Assembly (NCBI RefSeq): GCF_029338355.1
Contig: NZ_CP119802.1
Location: forward strand, 2,356,001-2,420,000
Direction of reading: 5' to 3'
DNA from: Halosegnis marinus
Lineage (GTDB): Archaea > Halobacteriota > Halobacteria > Halobacteriales > Haloarculaceae
DNA: 64,000 nucleotides
Part shown: positions 59,223 through 64,000 of the stretch, in pieces
How positions within the stretch are numbered: position 1 is the first letter of the stretch
Layout: each line of letters starts with the position of its first letter
Program-made: the position numbers and the translations under genes
Notes under the pieces: model-generated
What the model saw: the letters and a program-made list of their open reading frames with translations, nothing else
The model's database searches: none
Told to the model about the DNA's origin: nothing

Positions 59223-59753
59223 TTACTCCGCGAAGGTGACGGTACCCGCGGCCTCGCCGTCGTGGGTCACCGCGACCTCGCCGGGGCGGCCGCCGCGGAC
59301 GACGACCGCGAGTTCGTAGTCGATGGCCGTGAGACACTGCGTACAGGCCAGTCCCTCGTCCTCCTCCGGCACGTACGTCTCCACGCCGACGGCCATGGTA
59401 CCGCCGTCCGGGCCCCGCTCGAACGAGGCGAGGCGGGCGGACTCACAGCCGTTTCGGCCCTCCAGCGTCCCCGTCAGGGTGACGGTGGACTCCGCGGCGC
59501 CGGGCGCGGGGGATTCGGGGTCGATGCTCCCGCTCACGCGCGAGGCCGGGGTGGAACACTCGACGGACGTGACGGAGAACGTCCGGTTCGCGACCCGGTA
59601 GTCGCCGTCGCCACCCCCGGTCGCCGTCGCGTTCGGGGAATCCGTCGGGTCGCCGTCCGACCCGTTGCCCGGGTCCGACCCGGTTCCGGTACAGCCGGCG
59701 ACCAGCGCGGCGGCGCCCGCGGCCGCCGTGCCGAGGAGGGTGCGTCGCCTCAT
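59223..59753 (-). CDS. Tat-exported lipoprotein of unknown function
   Basis: A 176-residue secreted protein. MRRRTLLGTAAAGAAALVAGC provides a twin-arginine leader and the lipobox VAGC with Cys21. A Thr/Asp/Gly linker follows, then a beta-rich domain with three cysteines near SVECSTP, GRNGCESAR and LACTQCLTAIDYE. The CTQC motif and a GGRPGEVAVTHDGEAAG tail recall small haloarchaeal lipoproteins without function. Surface anchoring is the main safe inference. Confidence 0.78.
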   Translation of the reverse strand: MRRRTLLGTAAAGAAALVAGCTGTGSDPGNGSDGDPTDSPNATATGGGDGDYRVANRTFSVTSVECSTPASRVSGSIDPESPAPGAAESTVTLTGTLEGRNGCESARLASFERGPDGGTMAVGVETYVPEEDEGLACTQCLTAIDYELAVVVRGGRPGEVAVTHDGEAAGTVTFAE

Positions 59754-59806
59754 CGTTCCGTCGCCGGACCGGGCCGGGATAGCCCTTGTGGCGGCGACGC
59801 CGACCG

Positions 59807-59814
59807 TTTATACC
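59807..59814 (+). promoter_or_regulatory. TATA-like element for the YbaK gene
   Basis: TTTATACC lies 22-29 bases before the ATG at 59836. Confidence 0.55.
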
Positions 59815-59835
59815 GTGGCCGGTGCACCGCCCGGT

Positions 59836-60306
59836 ATGCACCCCCGCGCCGCGGAGTTCCGCGAACAGGCACGCGACCGCTACGGCTTCGACCCCGAGGT
59901 CGAGGAGTTCCCCGACGGAACCAAGACGGCGGCGGACGCCGCGGCGGCCGTCGGCTGTGACGTCGCGCAGATCGCCTCCTCCATCGTCGTGGAGACGGAC
60001 GACGGGCTGGCCGTCGTCGTGACGAGCGGCGCGAACCGGGTGGACATGGACGCCGTCGCCGCCGAACTCGGCGTCCCGTCGGCGCGGATGGCCGACGCGG
60101 ACGACATCAGCGCGACGGTCGGCTGGTCCATCGGGGGCGTCCCGCCGTTCTGTCACGCGGCCGACCTCCCCGTACTGCTGGACGAGACGCTGCTCGCACA
60201 CGACCGCGTGTGGGCCGCGGCGGGGACCCCCGAAGCGGTGTTTCCGCTCGCGCCGGCGGAGCTCCGCGAGCTGTCGGGCGGCCGGCCGGCGGCCGTCGCC
60301 GAGTAG
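59836..60306 (+). CDS. YbaK/EbsC-type aminoacyl-tRNA deacylase
   Basis: A 156-residue editing-domain protein that hydrolyses mischarged aminoacyl-tRNA. Signature blocks are EEFPDGTKTAADAAAAVGC, QIASSIVVE, ARMADADDISATVGW and GGVPPFCHA, with Lys/Asp and Gly-x-x-P positions as expected. The start is MHPRAAEFREQARDRYG. It is convergent with the UspA gene, with adjacent stop codons. Confidence 0.87.
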   Translation: MHPRAAEFREQARDRYGFDPEVEEFPDGTKTAADAAAAVGCDVAQIASSIVVETDDGLAVVVTSGANRVDMDAVAAELGVPSARMADADDISATVGWSIGGVPPFCHAADLPVLLDETLLAHDRVWAAAGTPEAVFPLAPAELRELSGGRPAAVAE

Positions 60307-60747
60307 TCAGACCTCGTCCGCGGCGTCGTCCCCGACGACGAGCGTCGGCACACCGACGTTGGCGAGGACCCGTTCGGTCGTGGAGCCGAGCAGGTGGTCG
60401 ACGCCGTGGCGGCCGCGCGTCCCCATCACGACGAGGTCGATGCCGTGACGGTCGACGTACTCCTCGATGGCCTCGCTGACCTTCATGCCGCGGACGACGG
60501 TCGTCTCGGTGGGAACGTCGCCGGCCGCGGCGAGGGCGCGCTCGACGGCCGACTCGCCCTCGGCCTCCAGCGCGTCGAGGACCTGAGCCATCGAGTCGCC
60601 CGAGAGGAGGAAGGAGGACGCCGACTCGTCGACCACGAAGACCACGTGGACCGTCGCGCCCGTCGCCCGCGCGAGGTCGAACGCCTCGCGTGCCGCGCGC
60701 ACCGCCACCTCGCTGCCGTCCGTCGGGACCAGTATCGTGTCGTACAT
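60307..60747 (-). CDS. universal stress protein (UspA family)
   Basis: A 146-residue nucleotide-binding stress protein. The start MYDTILVPTDGSEVAVRA and the ATP motif MGTRGRHGVDHLLGSTTERVL (G-2x-G-9x-G) are clear. Most haloarchaea carry many copies. The intergenic region upstream has two tandem hairpins (60819-60868), which may affect its control. Confidence 0.92.
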   Translation of the reverse strand: MYDTILVPTDGSEVAVRAAREAFDLARATGATVHVVFVVDESASSFLLSGDSMAQVLDALEAEGESAVERALAAAGDVPTETTVVRGMKVSEAIEEYVDRHGIDLVVMGTRGRHGVDHLLGSTTERVLANVGVPTLVVGDDAADEV

Positions 60748-60818
60748 ACCCCGACGTTCACCCCCCGAGCCGATAAACGACCGTGTGGATTCATGTGAGT
60801 GTGTAACAAATACTGTGT

Positions 60819-60834
60819 GGAGCCGTTCGGCTCC
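60819..60834. repeat. hairpin GGAGCCG-TT-CGGCTCC
   Basis: A perfect 7-base-arm inverted repeat in the 206-base interval between uspA-like and the dehydrogenase gene. It has no T tract. It lies 14 bases from a second hairpin. Confidence 0.55.
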
Positions 60835-60847
60835 GTAGTGTCACCAC

Positions 60848-60868
60848 GAGGGTGTGCACACCACCCTC
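60848..60868. repeat. hairpin GAGGGTG-N7-CACCCTC
   Basis: Perfect 7-base arms around a loop; the inner GGTGTGCACACC (60851-60862) is itself a 12-base palindrome. A CTTCC follows. It could be an operator, a structured RNA or a repeat element. Confidence 0.55.
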
Positions 60869-60953
60869 TTCCGACCCGGGCCGGTCGGCGGCCGGGGGAG
60901 CGAGGGGAGTTCTCACCGACCGTCGTTAAGTGACCGGCGGCCGAACCGCGGCT

Positions 60954-61910
60954 ATGAGCCACCGCGTCGTCACGACGGACGGCAAGACGGCCGAGGTGCT
61001 GCCCGAGGCGTTCACGTGGCGCGGCTTCGACGCCGACGTGCGGGCGGTCTCGCCCGACACGACGGACGCGCTGGTCGCGGCCGCGGCGGGTGCGGACGCG
61101 CTCGTCGTGGACGCCGGGACCGAGGTGACGGAACGGGTGTTCGTCGAGACGCCCGTGCGGGTCGTCGCGCGCGCCGGCATCGGCGTGGACAACATCGACC
61201 TCGACGCGGCCGAGCGGCTGGGCGTCCCCGTCGTGAACGTCCCCGACTACTGCGTCGAGGAGGTGGCGACCCACAACCTCGCGCTCCTGCTGGCCGTGTG
61301 GCGCGACCTCCGGCCCGCGGACGCGGCCGTCCGGGGCGGGGAGTGGAGCCGCCGCGAGGAACGGCGAGTCGGTCGCCTCTCGGAGGCGACGGTCGGGCTC
61401 GTCTCGTTCGGCGACATCGCGCGCCGGCAGGCCGACCTCCTGTCGGCGTTCGGCGCGGACCTCCTCGCGTACGACCCGTACGTCGGCGCCGAAACCATGG
61501 ACCGCCACGGCGCCGCGAAGGTCGGCTTCGAGGAGCTCTGCCGGCGGTCGTCGGCCGTCGCCGTCCACGCGCCGCTCACCGGGGAGACGGCCGGGCTGTT
61601 CGACGCCGACGCGTTCGCCCTCCTCCCCGACGGGGCCGTCCTCGTGAACACGGGTCGCGGGGGCGTGGTCGACGAGTCGGCGCTCGCGGCGGCGCTCGAC
61701 ACCGGCCGGCTCGCGGGCGCGGGCCTCGACGTGTTGGCCGAGGAGCCGCCCGCGGCGCTCCCGACCGACCACCCGAACGTCGTGTACACGCCCCACACCG
61801 GCTGGTACTCCGAGCGCGCGGTCGAGGAGTGCGCGCAGGGGGTCGCGGCCGACGTGGCCCGAGTCCTGATGGGGCGGGAGCCGGCGAACCCGGTGGTCGG
61901 CGACTGGTAG
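60954..61910 (+). CDS. D-2-hydroxyacid dehydrogenase (SerA/CtBP-like)
   Basis: A 318-residue NAD-dependent dehydrogenase. The NAD motif GLVSFGDIARRQA, the catalytic Arg in NTGRGGVVDE, Glu in AEEPPAAL and His in YTPHTGWYSE form the standard triad. There is no ACT or ASB domain, so it is not a full-length SerA; glyoxylate/hydroxypyruvate or phosphoglycerate oxidation is possible. A TTAAG element (60927-60931) is about 25 bases before the ATG. The 3' flank has a GGCCGTGC/GCACGGCC dyad. Confidence 0.88.
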   Translation: MSHRVVTTDGKTAEVLPEAFTWRGFDADVRAVSPDTTDALVAAAAGADALVVDAGTEVTERVFVETPVRVVARAGIGVDNIDLDAAERLGVPVVNVPDYCVEEVATHNLALLLAVWRDLRPADAAVRGGEWSRREERRVGRLSEATVGLVSFGDIARRQADLLSAFGADLLAYDPYVGAETMDRHGAAKVGFEELCRRSSAVAVHAPLTGETAGLFDADAFALLPDGAVLVNTGRGGVVDESALAAALDTGRLAGAGLDVLAEEPPAALPTDHPNVVYTPHTGWYSERAVEECAQGVAADVARVLMGREPANPVVGDW

Positions 61911-61942
61911 GATGCGAAACGCCCGGGCGGGCGACCCGAGCG

Positions 61943-61963
61943 GGCCGTGCGGGCGGCACGGCC
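61943..61963. repeat. GGCCGTGC-N5-GCACGGCC inverted repeat after the dehydrogenase
   Basis: Perfect 8-base arms in the 258-base gap before the HTH gene. It may aid transcript termination, although no T tract is present. Confidence 0.4.
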
Positions 61964-62138
61964 GAACGCGGCGCGGACCGGGCGAGTCCGTGCCGCGGCC
62001 GGGGGTGTCAGAGGCGTCCCGGCACCCTCGGTTCGGCGGTACGGGGTTTCAGTTCACTCTCCGACGCGACCGTGCACGGTTCGGGCATCGGGTATCAAAC
62101 CACCGGCCGTTGAAGTGGCCTCGGGGGATGAACGAAGG

Positions 62139-62144
62139 TTTATG
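62139..62144 (+). promoter_or_regulatory. TATA-like element for the HTH regulator
   Basis: TTTATG lies 25-30 bases before the ATG at 62169; this supports that start over an in-frame ATG at 62142 that lies inside the element. Confidence 0.5.
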
Positions 62145-62168
62145 CGCGCGTCGTGGCACGTGTCACCA

Positions 62169-62957
62169 ATGACGGACGTCGCCGACCTGCTCCCGGTGGT
62201 CGCCCGGCGCGAGCCGCTCGTCTCCGCGCTCCACGGATCGCCGGCGGCGAAGTGCGACCTCGTGGACGCGCTCGACGTGTCGCGCTCGACCGTCGACCGG
62301 GCGGTGAGACGGCTGGAGGCCGAGGGGGTCGTCGAGCGTCGCGACGGCGGATACGGGCTGACGCTCGCCGGCAGACTCGTCTTCGAGGAGTACCGTACCC
62401 TCGAACGGCGGGCCGCGGGGGTGTTCGAGGCCCGTGACGCGCTCGACGCGCTCCCGGCGGACGCGGATATCGAACCCGCGGCCCTCGTCGGCGCGACGAC
62501 CACCGTCTCGGACCGAACGACCCCGTACCGGCCGGGGGACCGCCACCTCGAACTCGTCGCCGAGGCCGACAGCATCGACCTGCTCTCGACGGCCGTCGGG
62601 CCGCGCTACGTCGAGGCCGTCCACGACGCGGTCGTCGAGGGCGGGACGCGGCTCCGGCTCGGGGTCGCGCCGGGCGTCGCCGAGCGGCTCGTCGCGGGCC
62701 ACGGCGACACCGTGACCGACGCCGTCGCCACCGGCCGGGCCGAGATACGCGAACTCGCTGACCCGCCGGCGTTCTCGCTGGCGACCTTCGACCGCGGCGA
62801 CGACGCCGTGCTCGGCCTGCTCGTGTACGCCGACGGCGGGCCGCGCGCGTACGTCGAGAACGACGCGCCCGCCGCGGTCGCGTACGGCCGGGACCGCTTC
62901 GAGCGTCACTGGGCGGAGGCGGAGCCGGTGGCGACGCCGGCCGCCACGGACGGCTGA
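62169..62957 (+). CDS. winged-helix transcription regulator with C-terminal sensor domain
   Basis: A 262-residue haloarchaeal regulator. The N-terminal winged helix covers residues 5-75 (CDLVDALDVSRSTVDRAVRRL, EAEGVVERRDGGYGLTLAGR). The C-terminal two thirds (from YRTLERRAAGVFEARD) is a domain common in haloarchaeal HTH proteins with unknown ligands, containing ESxDLLSTAVGPRY-like and LGVAPGVAERLVAGH segments. It could control neighbours, but no operator was recognised. Confidence 0.85.
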   Translation: MTDVADLLPVVARREPLVSALHGSPAAKCDLVDALDVSRSTVDRAVRRLEAEGVVERRDGGYGLTLAGRLVFEEYRTLERRAAGVFEARDALDALPADADIEPAALVGATTTVSDRTTPYRPGDRHLELVAEADSIDLLSTAVGPRYVEAVHDAVVEGGTRLRLGVAPGVAERLVAGHGDTVTDAVATGRAEIRELADPPAFSLATFDRGDDAVLGLLVYADGGPRAYVENDAPAAVAYGRDRFERHWAEAEPVATPAATDG

Positions 62958-63001
62958 GACGGCCGAGGCGGCAGACGCACGTCGGACGGACGCCGGCAGT
63001 G

Positions 63002-63007
63002 TTAAGG
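63002..63007 (+). promoter_or_regulatory. TATA-like element for the PRC-barrel gene
   Basis: TTAAGG lies 24-29 bases before the ATG at 63031. Confidence 0.45.
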
Positions 63008-63030
63008 AAACGGCCCCACTCCCGGCGCGT

Positions 63031-63321
63031 ATGAACGACGACGTGCCACAGGAGATCACCTCGCTCGTCGGCCGGGAGGTGTACTCCAAGAACGGGGTCT
63101 TCGTGGGTCAGGTCGAGGACCTCCGGCTCGACCTCGACGCGGAGTCCGTGACCGGGCTCGCGCTCGCCTCGCTGAACGACGACCTCTTCGCCGGCCGGGC
63201 GGCCGGCGCCCGCGGCGTCATCCTCCCGTACCGTTGGGTGCGCGCCGTCGGGGACGTCATCATCGTGAACGACGTGGTGGAACGGATGAAGACCGAGGAG
63301 GGCGAGGAAGCGCCGGCCTAG
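63031..63321 (+). CDS. PRC-barrel domain protein
   Basis: A 96-residue single PRC-barrel. The core reads ITSLVGREVYSKNGVFVGQV, GLALASLNDDLF, RGVILPYRWVRAVGDVIIV and VNDVVERMK. In haloarchaea such small PRC-barrel proteins include the CdpB cell-division factors that work with SepF, and others linked to RNA metabolism (from memory). Which group this belongs to is not settled. It overlaps the convergent ogt gene by 4 bases. Confidence 0.82.
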   Translation: MNDDVPQEITSLVGREVYSKNGVFVGQVEDLRLDLDAESVTGLALASLNDDLFAGRAAGARGVILPYRWVRAVGDVIIVNDVVERMKTEEGEEAPA

Positions 63322-63722
63322 TAGGCGCTCAGTTTCTGTTGGCCGCGCTCGTGGTCGAGCAGCGCCCGCTTCGCCGCCGGGCCGCCGGCGGCCGAGAAGC
63401 CGCCGAGCGAGTCCGTCCCGACGACGCGGTGACACGGTACGACCACGGGGACGGGGTTCGAGCCGCAGGCCTGCCCGACGGCGACGGCGCCGGTGTCGAG
63501 TTCCGCGGCGAGGTCGCCGTACGTTCGCGTCTCGCCGTACGGGATCGCCAGCATCGCGGCCATCACCTCCCCGAGGAGTCCCTCGGGGAGCGCCACGCCG
63601 AGGTCGAACGCCGTCCGCTCGCCGGCCCCGTAGGCGGCCACCTGCTCGCGGACCTTCTCGGGCGGGGCATCGAGGAACCGCTCGTCGAGGTCGAACGGGT
63701 AGCCGCGGACGGTGACCTGCAC
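63318..63722 (-). CDS. ogt: methylated-DNA--protein-cysteine methyltransferase
   Basis: Removes O6-alkyl groups from guanine in DNA by transferring them to its own cysteine. The active site VVVPCHRVVG has Cys97, and the DNA-binding helix region is IPYGETRTYGDLAAEL, with GFSAAGGPAAKRALL at the end. At 134 residues the N-terminal domain is reduced. The start is a GTG (MQVTVRGYPFDLDE) preceded by AAGGAGAGG, one of the few clear Shine-Dalgarno sequences in the window. Confidence 0.92.
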   Translation of the reverse strand: MQVTVRGYPFDLDERFLDAPPEKVREQVAAYGAGERTAFDLGVALPEGLLGEVMAAMLAIPYGETRTYGDLAAELDTGAVAVGQACGSNPVPVVVPCHRVVGTDSLGGFSAAGGPAAKRALLDHERGQQKLSAY

Positions 63723-63762
63723 GCCCTCTCCTTCGCGCGCCGGGGCAAAACGGTGTCGTCGG

Positions 63763-64000
63763 TCAGGAGCCGTTCCCGGACTCGCCGCCGGACTCGACGC
63801 CCATCGCGGAGAACAGCTTCCCCTTCACGGCCTCGCGCACTAGGGAGAGCAGCGTCTCGCGGTTGTCCTCGTTCGCCTCGATGCCGGTGAAGATGCCGAG
63901 CGGTATCTCGACGGAGGCGTCCGTCGAGTGGCCGACCACCTCGCCGATGTCGCCGAAGCCGTCGTCGAGGACGGAGCCGATGTTCATGCGGATGTCCTTC
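63763..64000 (-). CDS. DHH/DHHA1 phosphoesterase, 5' part cut by window
   Basis: Only the C-terminal 78 residues are present: KDIRMNIGSVLDDGFGDIGE, then VVGHSTDASVEIPLGIFTG (the DHHA1 substrate-binding loop) and a helical end REAVKGKLFSAMGVES. This is the end of a haloarchaeal DHH-DHHA1 exonuclease or nanoRNase. The internal Met (63987) is not the true start, because the frame continues to the edge. It is a different copy from the DHH gene at 40346. Confidence 0.8.
   Translation of the reverse strand, partial: KDIRMNIGSVLDDGFGDIGEVVGHSTDASVEIPLGIFTGIEANEDNRETLLSLVREAVKGKLFSAMGVESGGESGNGS

Noticed and set aside
1-64000. CRISPR arrays, rRNA and tRNA genes
   Set aside because: No regularly spaced repeats were noticed, and no tRNA cloverleaf or rRNA-like segment was recognised on reading; a covariance-model scan was not possible.

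Overview
The window is chromosomal DNA from a halophilic archaeon (class Halobacteria). The evidence is a very high G+C with strong third-position G/C bias, Asp/Glu-rich proteins, TATA-like elements about 25-30 bases before many start codons (leaderless transcription), Tat-type lipoprotein leaders ending in AGC, and archaeal genes such as dph2, dpsA, a DHH/DHHA1 phosphoesterase, a salactin-like actin, PRC-barrel and UspA proteins. No rRNA, tRNA, CRISPR array or intact insertion sequence was seen. Both ends cut genes: an acyl-CoA synthetase on the left and a DHH phosphoesterase on the right.

Region 1 (1-30.6 kb) is ordinary high-G+C core. It holds acyl-CoA and central metabolism genes (acyl-CoA synthetase, two quinone-oxidoreductase-like MDR enzymes, an FAD-linked GlcD/Dld-type oxidase beside an HpaI-type aldolase, a ThDP decarboxylase, a CaiB-type CoA-transferase). 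It also holds redox repair genes (two redoxins, msrA, a CPFC glutaredoxin-like protein), an SDR plus LLM oxidoreductase pair, a Sir2 deacylase, a rhomboid protease, a frameshifted METTL5-type methyltransferase, an actin-family gene with a membrane-protein neighbour, dph2, and a YlbF-like gene. The pair at 17.7-20.1 kb is notable: an acyl-CoA dehydrogenase of the ACAD10/11 type is divergent from an APH-type kinase, the two halves of eukaryotic ACAD11, which suggests 4-hydroxyacyl-CoA catabolism through a phosphorylated intermediate.

Region 2 (30.8-33.5 kb) carries a tyrosine recombinase translationally overlapping a DUF5805-like gene, a 57-residue small protein and a family-2 glycosyltransferase.

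Region 3 (about 33.5-43.5 kb) is visibly poorer in G+C and looks like an accreted or decaying block. Its intact genes encode an MscS channel, an SLC13/TrkA-C permease, several small zinc-ribbon and membrane proteins, an NrnA-like DHH phosphoesterase and a CBS protein with a C-terminal ribosome-hibernation-factor-like domain. It also has two wrecked divalent-cation transporter genes (a CNNM/CorC gene with frameshifts and an MgtE gene with most of its middle missing) and a possible homing-endonuclease-repeat scrap.

Region 4 (43.6-55.9 kb) returns to high G+C and looks like an iron regulon. An iron-type ABC transporter (binding protein, permease, ATPase) is followed without a gap by a membrane glycosyltransferase, and is preceded by a GT75-like gene that is divergent from an MFS transporter. 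Perfect TTAGG-N4-CCTAA dyads of the kind expected for DtxR/SirR/Idr metalloregulators lie before the binding protein, twice in the divergent promoter, and again before a 49-residue protein next to dpsA. A thiolase/DUF35 pair and a DUF7504-like gene are interspersed.

Region 5 (55.9-64 kb) is core again: nitrilase-family hydrolase, MFS permease, MaoC hydratase, MazG-like protein, Tat lipoprotein, YbaK deacylase, UspA, D-2-hydroxyacid dehydrogenase, HTH regulator, PRC-barrel protein, ogt, and the start of a DHH gene. All family names are from reading the translated sequence; no database search was possible.
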